In this document: positions 18,189 through 26,722 of the stretch, in pieces
Numbering within the stretch: position 1 is the stretch's first letter
Layout of the letters: each line of letters opens with the position of its first letter
Assembly: GCA_964636865.1 (NCBI GenBank)
Contig: CAZWVJ010000004.1
Location: 1-64,000, forward strand
Length of the DNA: 64,000 nt
Reading direction: 5' to 3'
DNA from: B1SED10-75 sp964636865
GTDB lineage: Bacteria; Bacillota; Dethiobacteria; DTU022; PWGO01
Notes under the pieces: generated by a model
Told to the model about the DNA's origin: nothing
What the model saw: only the letters and a program-made list of their open reading frames with translations
The model's database searches: none
Made by a program: the position numbers and the translations under genes

Positions 18189-19877
18189 TCAAATGTTATC
18201 AAAAGCTACCCGCACCACTTCTTCCAGCGTAGTTACGCCTTCTTCTACCCTGCTCAGACCATCCTGAAATAAATTTTTATATCCCATTTGCGAGGCTTTT
18301 TCCCTCAAGCTTGCTGCCGAAGTTCCGGCAGTGATCATCTCCCGCATCTCCGGGGTGATAGGTTGAAGTTCATGAATAGCAGTTCTTCCATGATACCCTC
18401 CATGGCAGCGACGGCATCCTGTCCCCCGAAATAATTTGAGAGGTGTCTTTTTTACTCCAGCAGCCTTATATATAAGCATTTCTTTTTCACCGGGAACGTA
18501 ATCTTCACGGCAATATTCACAAATTTTCCTCACTAACCGTTGGGCAATAACACCTGCCAGTGACGCTGAAACGAGAAAATCCGGCACTCCCATCTCCAAA
18601 AGGCGAATAACAGCCTGGGAAGCATTGTTTGTATGCAGAGTGCTAAAAACCAGGTGTCCGGTAAGGGCAGCCCTGGTCCCCATCTCAGCTGTTTCTCCGT
18701 CACGCATTTCTCCAACCATTATTACATCCGGATCTTGCCGTAGAATAGCCCGTAAACAAGCCGCAAAAGTAAGGCCTATCTTCGGATTTACCTGCACCTG
18801 GCTAATATTATCCAGACGATATTCCACCGGATCTTCAATGGTAATAATATTCGATTTGTCAGAAGAAATATGGTTTAAGGTCGAATAGAGGGTAGTGGTT
18901 TTACCACAACCGGTGGGACCGGTAAGAAGGATAAGACCATACGAACTTCCGATTATACTTCGAAAAATTGCGTTGTTTGAAAAAGTAAAGCCAATAGAGT
19001 CCAGAGGAAGAATAACTCTGTCTTTTTCCAGCAAACGCAAGACCACTTTTTCTCCATAAACAGTAGGCATAGTAGAAACCCGCATGTTAACTGTGCGTCC
19101 GTCTACTTGCATTTTAATTTGTCCATCCTGGGGTATGCGTTTTTCGGCAATATTCATATCTGCCATAATTTTGATGCGCGAAACAATAAGCTGGCGGGTT
19201 TCCAACGGCGGCGAAATTAGGTGATAAAGCATACCATCTACGCGCATCCGCACCTTCGCCCCATTTTCTGTGGGTTCTATATGTATATCACTGGCTTTTT
19301 CTGCTACCGCTTTCTGAATAATAGAATTAACCACTTTCACTATGGGCGCATTAGCTACCAAAGCCTCTACAGCATAAGGGCTTTCTTCTTCGGCGGCATA
19401 AATAATCTCATGTTCCAAAGAAGCCTGTCCCATTGATTCCTGTAAACCATAATACTGATTAATGGTATAAATTATTGCACTTTCAGAAGCAATAACCGGT
19501 TCAACTATTTCGTTGGTCACAACAGAGACATCTTCCAAGGCCATGAGATTCAAAGGATCGGCCATGGCAAGGATTAATTTGCCCTCTCGTCTATCTATGA
19601 GGACAACCCCATAGCCCCTGGCCATAGTTTGAGGGACTAAAGTAATTACCTGCGGATTTAACTGGTAATTAAACAGATCAACATAAGGTATCTCCAGGTG
19701 CGTTTCCAGCGTTTCCAACAATTTTTCTTCAGTAATTATATTACTTTCAACCAATGAACGAATAAACGATTGCCCCGACTTTTTCTGAACAATCTGTATT
19801 TGCTTCAATTCATCGGTAGTGATCACTCCGGCTTCCAACAAAAGATCTTCCAACTTACTTACTTTAAATTTTGCCAC
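18189..19877 (-). CDS. pilB: Pilus extension ATPase PilB (GspE family)
   Basis: 562 residues. An N-terminal GspE-II domain (about 30-150) precedes the motor domain with Walker A GPTGCGKTT, Asp box TIEDPVEYR, Walker B RQDPDVIMVGEMRD and His box HLVFSTLHT. Near the C-terminus there is the four-Cys zinc site CEYCRE...CRRCHGG typical of PilB. GTG start. First gene of the pilus motor block on the minus strand. Confidence 0.96.
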   Translation of the reverse strand: MAKFKVSKLEDLLLEAGVITTDELKQIQIVQKKSGQSFIRSLVESNIITEEKLLETLETHLEIPYVDLFNYQLNPQVITLVPQTMARGYGVVLIDRREGKLILAMADPLNLMALEDVSVVTNEIVEPVIASESAIIYTINQYYGLQESMGQASLEHEIIYAAEEESPYAVEALVANAPIVKVVNSIIQKAVAEKASDIHIEPTENGAKVRMRVDGMLYHLISPPLETRQLIVSRIKIMADMNIAEKRIPQDGQIKMQVDGRTVNMRVSTMPTVYGEKVVLRLLEKDRVILPLDSIGFTFSNNAIFRSIIGSSYGLILLTGPTGCGKTTTLYSTLNHISSDKSNIITIEDPVEYRLDNISQVQVNPKIGLTFAACLRAILRQDPDVIMVGEMRDGETAEMGTRAALTGHLVFSTLHTNNASQAVIRLLEMGVPDFLVSASLAGVIAQRLVRKICEYCREDYVPGEKEMLIYKAAGVKKTPLKLFRGTGCRRCHGGYHGRTAIHELQPITPEMREMITAGTSAASLREKASQMGYKNLFQDGLSRVEEGVTTLEEVVRVAFDNI

Positions 19878-19914
19878 TATAGCTACAGCTCCTTTGTTAC
19901 TATTACACCTCCAT

Positions 19915-20064
19915 TTATTGCCTTTGACATACTTCCACAGCTAAAGCAGTGGGCTTTCTGCTTTGCTTTTCGTAAAGAAGTGAAACTATTGTTTTTGCCG
20001 GAATATCACCTCTATTTTCCCTTAAGTGCCGGATCAAGAAGATGTTTCCGCTCATTTTCAGCAA
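19915..20064 (-). CDS. Small hypothetical protein downstream of aroE
   Basis: A 49-residue frame from a TTG at 20064 with AGGAG six to seven bases upstream (the site overlaps the aroE stop); an ATG three codons later is the alternative. The product is basic (MLKMSGNIFLIRHLRENR at the N-terminus, ending ALAVEVCQRQ), with no family I recognise. It fills most of the 196-bp gap between aroE and pilB. It could be a real small gene or a remnant. Confidence 0.35.
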   Translation of the reverse strand: MLKMSGNIFLIRHLRENRGDIPAKTIVSLLYEKQSRKPTALAVEVCQRQ

Positions 20065-20073
20065 TTTATACTC

Positions 20074-20985
20074 CTAATAATTAAGAGCAAGACGCATAAC
20101 ATCAGCCGGAGCTTCCATATGGGGTATAAAATATTCAAAAGCATGCACGGCTTGTCCCCAAAGCATCCCTTTACCATTATAAGCTTCTCCGCCATAATGG
20201 CAAAATTTTTGCATCAAGGCAGTTTTTTCCGGATTATAGCGCAAATCAACCATAAACCGTTTACCCATATTTGCTCTTTTTTCTCCATAAGAGATAATAG
20301 CCTCTATTAAGGGAGGGGCATCGAAATTGAGAGTATTAATTATTAAGGTATTATCTGCAAGCTCTTTTTCCAAGCTCTCAGCCAGTAGGTAAATAACTCG
20401 AACATCTGTCAGGGGGAAATTTTTTTTCAACATATCCGCCATATCTTCTGCCTTTCCACGATTCCGATTAGCAATAGTTATACCTTTAATACCCCTCTTG
20501 ACCAGTGAAAATGCTACTGCCCGCGCAGCTCCTCCCGCCCCTAATAAAAGCACGCGATGTTTTTCCGGAAACACCCGGGAATCTTCCTGAAGAAATCGGC
20601 ATAAACCCACTCCATCTGTAGTATAACCATACAAGCTCCCTTCTCTATTTACAACCGTATTGACAGAACGTATAAACTCTGCCTCTTCAGATATACCATC
20701 CAAATAAGGGATAATCGCTTCTTTGTGAGGAGCGGTAACATTAAAACCTCCCCACCCCATGGCACGGATTCCATCCACAGCAGATGACAAAGAATGCGAC
20801 TCAACTGTAAAAGCCAGGTAGCAACAATTGAGGCCACAATATGTAAAAGCAGCATTATACATAAGGGGAGACAGAGAGTGACTTACCGGGTTGCCCAAAA
20901 GAGCAAAAGCCACTGTCCGGGAATCTAAACGTTGAGCCACATTATGAACCGAATGAACCGAATAATTGTTTTCTTCAAAGCTCAT
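20074..20985 (-). CDS. aroE: Shikimate dehydrogenase
   Basis: 303 residues from the ATG at 20985, chosen because GAGGAGG precedes it. It reduces 3-dehydroshikimate to shikimate with NADPH. Substrate motif NPVSHSLSPLMYNAAF, the catalytic Lys/Asp pair in NVTAPHKEAI and TDGVGL, the dinucleotide fold VLLLGAGGAARAVAFSL, the NADP-selecting NRNRGKAEDM, and MLWGQAVHAFEYF near the end are visible. It lies at the upstream end of the pilus cluster, whose downstream end carries aroK and aroQ. Confidence 0.96.
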   Translation of the reverse strand: MSFEENNYSVHSVHNVAQRLDSRTVAFALLGNPVSHSLSPLMYNAAFTYCGLNCCYLAFTVESHSLSSAVDGIRAMGWGGFNVTAPHKEAIIPYLDGISEEAEFIRSVNTVVNREGSLYGYTTDGVGLCRFLQEDSRVFPEKHRVLLLGAGGAARAVAFSLVKRGIKGITIANRNRGKAEDMADMLKKNFPLTDVRVIYLLAESLEKELADNTLIINTLNFDAPPLIEAIISYGEKRANMGKRFMVDLRYNPEKTALMQKFCHYGGEAYNGKGMLWGQAVHAFEYFIPHMEAPADVMRLALNY

Positions 20986-21114
20986 TATCTGATTCCTCCT
21001 CACTTTCCCGGATTTATGCTACTTCATTTGTGACTAATTAAGGAAATATTTAATAGTATACCCGGATTACCAGAAACAAGCAAATCTCCCATATGCTGTA
21101 ATTTCTCACATTTT

Positions 21115-21627
21115 CTACTGTTGTTTATATTTATCTTCTAATTCCATTCTCTGAAGAACCTTTTTCTCCAATTTGCGCATAATTTTGGTCCAAGCAAAAT
21201 CACGGTTACTTAACTGGGGAACCAGGATAGTAAAAAGCCCCAGGCAGTTACCTCCTAAAACATCTGTAAATATCTGATCACCAATCACCGCAGTTTCTTC
21301 AGGCTTAATGTTCAGTTTTGCCAAAGCTCTCCGAAAAGCTTTAGCTCTGGGCTTTACGGCATTCCACACTCCCGGAATTCCAAGTTGAAGGGATAACTGT
21401 TTTCCCTTGCTGGGAGTACTATTGGAAACCATACATAATTTAAATCCTTTTTCCTTTAATTTTTCTACCCACTTAACCACTTCCTCATCGGCAACGTAGC
21501 ATCCCCAGGGCACGAGGGTGTTATCCATATCAATAAGCATCCCTTTAATACCCCTTTCCAACAGTAATTCTGTTTCCAAATCATAGATACTATTTATCCA
21601 TAAATTGGGATAGAGTTTATCCCACAT
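21115..21627 (-). CDS. YqeG family HAD-type phosphatase
   Basis: 170 residues from the ATG at 21627 (GAAGGGAG upstream); a longer reading would add 11 residues. HAD motif I is GMLIDMDNTLVPWG with the Asp nucleophile pair, motif II is MVSNST, and motif IV is AVIGDQIFTDVLGGN. This is subfamily IIIA YqeG; some relatives act as phosphatidylglycerophosphatases, but the substrate here is not settled. In many Firmicutes it precedes aroE, as here. Confidence 0.92.
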   Translation of the reverse strand: MWDKLYPNLWINSIYDLETELLLERGIKGMLIDMDNTLVPWGCYVADEEVVKWVEKLKEKGFKLCMVSNSTPSKGKQLSLQLGIPGVWNAVKPRAKAFRRALAKLNIKPEETAVIGDQIFTDVLGGNCLGLFTILVPQLSNRDFAWTKIMRKLEKKVLQRMELEDKYKQQ

Positions 21628-21699
21628 AAAATTACTTTCTCCCTTCACAGAAGTAGACAAAATTTTTTTCCGCCGAATGCAATTTCTTCCGGTATGGTA

Positions 21700-21728
21700 T
21701 TGAGTTATATTTAATTATAGGTTATAAA
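21700..21728 (+). promoter_or_regulatory. Putative sigma-A promoter of the isopropylmalate/isocitrate dehydrogenase family gene
   Basis: TTGAGT at 21700-21705 and TATAAA at 21723-21728 are separated by 17 bases in the divergent gap between yqeG and the plus-strand gene. Confidence 0.5.
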
Positions 21729-21786
21729 TATGACAGTGTAAAGATGAGAACTCTTAATCTATCTGACGTGAGAGGTGGGAGAAGGA

Positions 21787-22839
21787 TTGTATAAAATAGC
21801 AACTATTCCCGGAGACGGTACCGGCCCGGAACAGGTTCGCGAAGGTTTAAAAGCTATAGAAGCAGTCTCTCAAATATATGGATTTAATTGGGAAACAGAA
21901 CATTATGATCTGGGAGGCAGCTACTACCGCCGGACCGGGGAAGTATTACCGGCAAGCGTTTTAGGAGAATTAAAACAGTTTGATGCTATTTACCTGGGTT
22001 CCATCGGTGATCCCCAGGTAAAGCCGGGAATTTTAGAAAAAGGATTACTTCTTAAATTGCGTTTTGAATTGGATCTCTACATAAACCTGCGCCCGGTAAA
22101 ACTTTACCCAGGTGTATATACGCCTATAAAAGACAAAGGGCCGGAAGACATCGACATGATAGTAGTCCGAGAAAACACGGAAGGTTTATACTCGGGAAGT
22201 GGTGGATTCCTTCGGCGAGGGACCCCCGATGAAGTAGCTACTCAGGAATCTATCAATACCCGGAAAGGTGTTGAGCGCTGCATACGTTTTGCCTATGATT
22301 ATACAGAGCGGCTCCGCAGCAGGAAAAAATTAACTCTTTGCGGCAAAACCAATGTCCTAACTTATGCTTTCGACTTATGGGAAAGAGTTTTTTACGAAAT
22401 AGGGACTGAATACCCACACGTAGAAAAAGATTATGCGCATGTCGACGCCATTTGCATGTGGTTGCTCAAAAACCCGGAATGGTTTGATGTGATTGTCACC
22501 GATAACATGTTCGGAGATATCATTACCGATTTAGGGGCAATGGTTCAAGGAGGAATGGGCATAGCCGCCGGAGGCAACATCCACCCCGGAAAAACCTCTA
22601 TGTTTGAACCTATAGGAGGCTCAGCCCCCAAATACGCGCACAAAAATATTATTAATCCCCTGGCTTCTATTTGCGCCGCAGCAATGATGTTAGAATTCTT
22701 AGGCGAAGCTAAGGCTGCAAATTCTATCGAGGAAGCAGTTAGCAATGTATGCAAAAATTACTTAAAAAGCTTGAATGCCGGGCAAATGGGGTACTCTACA
22801 TCAGAAGTAGGGGATCTGGTAGCTTCACTTTGTAAATAA
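21787..22839 (+). CDS. Isocitrate/isopropylmalate dehydrogenase family protein
   Basis: About 350 residues of the beta-decarboxylating dehydrogenase family. N-terminal ATIPGDGTGPEQ, the substrate loop VVRENTEGLYSG, the catalytic Tyr/Lys region, and the metal-binding VTDNMFGDIITDLGAMV and PIGGSAPKYA are clear. The family includes 3-isopropylmalate, isocitrate, homoisocitrate and D-malate/tartrate dehydrogenases. The Asn and Glu in RENTEG are not the LeuB norm (REL/REx) and are nearer to NAD-isocitrate or homoisocitrate types, so the substrate is left open. TTG at 21787 is preferred (GGGAG five bases upstream); a GTG at 21775 is the alternative. Isolated, with no leu genes beside it. Confidence 0.85.
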   Translation: MYKIATIPGDGTGPEQVREGLKAIEAVSQIYGFNWETEHYDLGGSYYRRTGEVLPASVLGELKQFDAIYLGSIGDPQVKPGILEKGLLLKLRFELDLYINLRPVKLYPGVYTPIKDKGPEDIDMIVVRENTEGLYSGSGGFLRRGTPDEVATQESINTRKGVERCIRFAYDYTERLRSRKKLTLCGKTNVLTYAFDLWERVFYEIGTEYPHVEKDYAHVDAICMWLLKNPEWFDVIVTDNMFGDIITDLGAMVQGGMGIAAGGNIHPGKTSMFEPIGGSAPKYAHKNIINPLASICAAAMMLEFLGEAKAANSIEEAVSNVCKNYLKSLNAGQMGYSTSEVGDLVASLCK

Positions 22840-22888
22840 TGCTTCCTCCATCTTTAAGCGTTAATTATCAAGTAAATTTTTTGAGAGT

Positions 22889-24436
22889 TCACTCTGTTCG
22901 GCGCTCCATGAATCTTTTGTTTTTTTCCCGAAAGAATGAAATAAATCCCCAGCAAATAGAAACAAATAAACCTGAAAGGCAGATCCACCCCACCCAATCG
23001 CCCCATTCTACCACTACTGTATCCCCACTACCCAAGGGAATTTCAGCAATGAGAGTTTCCCTTTGGGGCTGCCGGGAAACGGTATATTGCTTCAGCCTAC
23101 CGTATGGATCAATAACAGCGGAAACATGTTGAGCATCAGCCCTGATAATTGGAACCCTGTTTTCTACCGCCCGGAACACATGATGTGCTAATCTTTTGCA
23201 GCCTAACTCCGGGCTTTCTCGAGCAGATACGGTTACAACATTTATGCCTTCCCTGGCTATTTGGCGCAATGATCCGGTAAAATCAAGCTCTTTAGAACTA
23301 ATACTTCCCAGGTGACCTATAAGGGTCTGGTGGGTAGCCCCCAAAAAAACCCCATCGGGAGACAAAATAGCTGTTTCATTAAGCCCTTCTTCTTCTACAA
23401 AATAATCTAACACCAGATAAGCATTTATATCTTGAACATAATCCTGCAAGATTTCTTTTCCTTCAATCTGAGGGTCAAAAGGTAATACCGAAGCATTCCA
23501 TGTGATTAAAGAAGCATTTTTTTCGGCTACCTCCCTTGTTAGCTCTAAAAGAATATCAAAATCTTCCTGAAATTGCACCCGATCCCTGCTAACCACTGAA
23601 GTTTTGTCATTAATCTCCGTTTCATAAGTAAACTCGCCGGGCTGCACCGCAGCTACCCGCGAGACAGGAGGTGGTGATTCTGCCAAAACTATGCTGTAAA
23701 TAATCCACATGCCCAATATTAAAACCGTGGCATATAACCAGCGTCTGGCAGCAGCTATGCTTACCGTTGCTTCCCCACTATCACCGGGCCAACGATTATC
23801 AATAAGAGCCACCACTAATAAGGCCAAAACGAAGTTCACCAGGATCACTATCAAGCTCAAACCATGGACACCGAACACACTCACCGGTTGGATTAACCAG
23901 CTTTGGCCATAAAGGGGATTGGCCAAAAAAGCAGCCGTGCCCAGGAATGGTATCAGGCCTCGGAGCATTTCAAAGCCTACCCAGGTTATAACTCCGTTTA
24001 TTACAAACCAACGATAACGAGTTTTGGTATGCAATTTCTGCTGGCGCGCTCCGGCCAAAAAAACCAGGATCCCTACTATAAAAGGGAAATATAACAAAAA
24101 AGCTTCCCCCGTTTCTACATAATGGAGGAAATAATACCCTCCCAGGAAGCCTCCTACACCCAAACCTAATGCCAGGCCACATATACGCCTGGGTATTATT
24201 CGATGCGTAGCCACCAGTGTCGGAACAAACCCTACGAAAACCAGAGGCCAAATTTCATATGGGGGAAACGCCAGGGTTAGAAGGATCGCTCCCAAAATTG
24301 CCAAAAGAATACCACCGAGAAAGCGAAGCATATACCACCAAATAGAACTCTTGGGCAATGAAATACCTGTTGTTTCTTCTTGTTCCGGGGATTCTTTTAC
24401 TAATTCTATGGAAGATTGCATTTTCTGAGAAGGCAT
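22889..24436 (-). CDS. Lnt-like membrane protein with degenerate nitrilase domain
   Basis: 515 residues. Several N-terminal membrane helices (about 30-230, with LTLAFPPYEIWPLVFVGFVP and ANPLYGQSW near the usual Lnt motifs), a soluble nitrilase-like domain (about 245-480) and a last helix. This is the layout of apolipoprotein N-acyltransferase. The Lnt catalytic Glu (normally WPE) reads LITWNASVLP, the Lys segment (normally YxKxHLVPFGE) reads ATHQTLIGHLG, and the ICYE segment with the Cys nucleophile is missing before INVVTVSARES. It is therefore unlikely to be an active acyltransferase. Convergent with the gene on the plus strand. Confidence 0.8.
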   Translation of the reverse strand: MPSQKMQSSIELVKESPEQEETTGISLPKSSIWWYMLRFLGGILLAILGAILLTLAFPPYEIWPLVFVGFVPTLVATHRIIPRRICGLALGLGVGGFLGGYYFLHYVETGEAFLLYFPFIVGILVFLAGARQQKLHTKTRYRWFVINGVITWVGFEMLRGLIPFLGTAAFLANPLYGQSWLIQPVSVFGVHGLSLIVILVNFVLALLVVALIDNRWPGDSGEATVSIAAARRWLYATVLILGMWIIYSIVLAESPPPVSRVAAVQPGEFTYETEINDKTSVVSRDRVQFQEDFDILLELTREVAEKNASLITWNASVLPFDPQIEGKEILQDYVQDINAYLVLDYFVEEEGLNETAILSPDGVFLGATHQTLIGHLGSISSKELDFTGSLRQIAREGINVVTVSARESPELGCKRLAHHVFRAVENRVPIIRADAQHVSAVIDPYGRLKQYTVSRQPQRETLIAEIPLGSGDTVVVEWGDWVGWICLSGLFVSICWGFISFFREKNKRFMERRTE

Positions 24437-24600
24437 CTCCTGTTCCCCTTTAATAATATATTATTTCCCCCCTACCATAATATAATATGACATTGCCCTC
24501 AGGCATTAACAGAGATAATCCAAGAACCATGGAAATATTCTATTTTTCTCCTTATCGTCATGTTGAAGAAAAACAAAAAATTTAATTCCAAGAAGTTAAA

Positions 24601-25710
24601 TCAAGATAATTCTTCTCGCGCTTCTTGTAAAGCTGCTAAAAACTTTTCATTTTGTTCCGAAGTGCCATAATTAACCCGTATATAAGTAGGAAAACCGAAG
24701 ATGTCTCCGGTGCGGACTATAACTCCCCTGCGAAGCATGGCATGAAATAACTCTTGAGAATCTATACCCGTATCTACAAAAAAATAATTTGCTTGAGAAG
24801 GCACAGGCTCCAGACCCAATTTTTGAAGTCCGGCATTCATTTGCTCCCGACCTGCTTCTACCATTTCCAGGCTTCTATTTACATGCTCTTTGTCTTCAAG
24901 AGCTGCAAGTGCAGCCACCTGCGCCATGTGATTAACATTAAAAGGTTCACGCACACGGTTAAGATCTTGAATAAGATTGGCGGGGGCAATTCCATAACCT
25001 ATCCTCAATCCGGCAAGTCCGTATATTTTAGAAAACGTCCGCAAGGCTATTACCGGTTTGTCATTCTTCACATACTCAATACTTTGAGGATAATCTTCAG
25101 CAGTAACATATTCATAATAAGCCTCGTCTAAAACCGTTATTATCCCCGGTAGCAGTGCCTGCAAAAATTCATCCAAACTTTGTTGATTAACAATAGTACC
25201 GGTAGGATTATTGGGACTACAAATAAAGACAAAACGGGTTCTTTCCGAAACCATCCCCAACATTGTTTCCAGATCATAATTAAAATCTGATTTTAAAGGC
25301 GCATACTTAATCCGACCCCCCATAATGCGGGTAACAAATTCATATTCCGAAAACGAGGGCTGAGGCATAATTACTTCATCCCCGGGCTCCAGGTACGTTT
25401 CTGCCAGAAGCTTGAGGATTTCATCAGAGCCGTTACCAATAATCAACTGTTCTTCTTCGACTCCCAGTTGACCAGCCAGGCTTTTTTTCAGTTCGAAACA
25501 ACTTCCATCGGGATAATAATTAACCTCCGGAATTGCTTCACGCATGGCCTCCTGCGCCCGTGGCGAAGGCCCCAGTGGATTCTCGTTGGAAGCTAATTTG
25601 ACAACATCTTGCAGGCCTAATTCCCTCTTTACTTCTCCAATTGGCTTTCCGGGAACATAAGGTTTTATTTCTTCCAGGCAAGACCTTTTTTTCGGTAAAG
25701 TCAAGTTCAC
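24601..25710 (-). CDS. hisC: Histidinol-phosphate aminotransferase
   Basis: 369 residues, class I/II PLP aminotransferase. The N-terminal IKPYVPGKPIGEV and KLASNENPLGPSP are HisC hallmarks, the cofactor Lys lies in TFSKIYGLAGLRIGYG, and the conserved CSPNNPTGT and R in YIRVNYGTSEQNE are present. It transfers an amino group to imidazole acetol-phosphate in histidine synthesis; some family members also act on aromatic amino acids, which would suit the nearby aro genes. A GTG start (25710) or a TTG two codons later are both possible. No other his gene is beside it. Confidence 0.92.
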   Translation of the reverse strand: MNLTLPKKRSCLEEIKPYVPGKPIGEVKRELGLQDVVKLASNENPLGPSPRAQEAMREAIPEVNYYPDGSCFELKKSLAGQLGVEEEQLIIGNGSDEILKLLAETYLEPGDEVIMPQPSFSEYEFVTRIMGGRIKYAPLKSDFNYDLETMLGMVSERTRFVFICSPNNPTGTIVNQQSLDEFLQALLPGIITVLDEAYYEYVTAEDYPQSIEYVKNDKPVIALRTFSKIYGLAGLRIGYGIAPANLIQDLNRVREPFNVNHMAQVAALAALEDKEHVNRSLEMVEAGREQMNAGLQKLGLEPVPSQANYFFVDTGIDSQELFHAMLRRGVIVRTGDIFGFPTYIRVNYGTSEQNEKFLAALQEAREELS

Positions 25711-25815
25711 CCTCTCCTTTCAGCTGCAATTATTAAGCATTAATTTTATACACCGCTTATAATTCTCCCTTTTTCGCCGGCACTCCTTCAATTTAAATTA
25801 ATTTAAAATCATTCG

Positions 25816-26664
25816 TCAAAGCAGATTTTTGATCCTGGCGGTAACATCACGGCTAAAATCATGGATAAAGTGCTGGATAAATTCATCAATATCAGTATGG
25901 GGGTTATGTATGAGAGAGGTCAAATCAAGAGCATAAAGTGCATGTTTTAACTTATCCGCTGCATGCGTTTCCGCAAATGTAGCATTTGCTATTTTTCTTC
26001 CCTCAACTGCCAGATCATATCTTTTGCCCCCGGCTACCTGGGAATCATGGACTTTAATTAATGAAGCAGCCAAATCAGGATTTGCAGATACATCAAGGAC
26101 CACTTTACTTTCATCGGGCAGCCAATCCAGACCTCGCCATACTTCTACTCCATAGACATGAATAGGATGTAAATACTTCGGCATTTTTCGAAGCGCTTCT
26201 ATTACCATTAAGGAAACAGCTACATGCGTATCGTGCTTGTCTGCAAGGTTATGAGTATAAATTACATCCGGTCTGGCCGCAGAAATAAGGTTTTGAAGTT
26301 CATCTGTCAAAACGAGTTTCTGTGAATTCTTAACATCAAAACTGGCATAGTCTAACAAAGCCACCCCTCCATACTTCCCGAGTTTGGCCGCTTTTTTCTG
26401 CTCTTGCCGCCGGATTTGCCTTATTTCTTCATCACTATAAGCAGCATAAGGTCCTGTTCGGGGGCTTCCCCTGCCATCAGTTATTACCACCCCAAAAAAC
26501 CATTCCCGTTCACTTTCATAACACTGCAAAATACCATGGGTAGCCATCAGCTCCAGATCATCCTGGTGAGCACCAATACCCATATGCGTAGTCCTGGATA
26601 AGGCACCTTTCACCGGCGCATTATCAGGAACAAATATTTCCGCTTCATTATTATAAAATTCCAT
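25816..26664 (-). CDS. PIG-L family deacetylase
   Basis: 282 residues. The LmbE/PIG-L zinc motif GIGAHQDDLELM is near the N-terminus and the third ligand lies in YTHNLADKHDTHVAV. Family members deacetylate N-acetylglucosamine-linked substrates such as GlcNAc-inositol, GlcNAc-malate or antibiotic intermediates. The next gene upstream is a ROK-type sugar kinase with a 59-bp gap, so the pair probably works on the same amino sugar, but the substrate cannot be read from sequence. ATG at 26664, GGAG ten bases upstream. Confidence 0.85.
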   Translation of the reverse strand: MEFYNNEAEIFVPDNAPVKGALSRTTHMGIGAHQDDLELMATHGILQCYESEREWFFGVVITDGRGSPRTGPYAAYSDEEIRQIRRQEQKKAAKLGKYGGVALLDYASFDVKNSQKLVLTDELQNLISAARPDVIYTHNLADKHDTHVAVSLMVIEALRKMPKYLHPIHVYGVEVWRGLDWLPDESKVVLDVSANPDLAASLIKVHDSQVAGGKRYDLAVEGRKIANATFAETHAADKLKHALYALDLTSLIHNPHTDIDEFIQHFIHDFSRDVTARIKNLL

Positions 26665-26722
26665 ATCCAAACATCTCCGTCAATTTAATACTTAAAACAA
26701 TTATTAGCGCTAGCAGTGGAAA

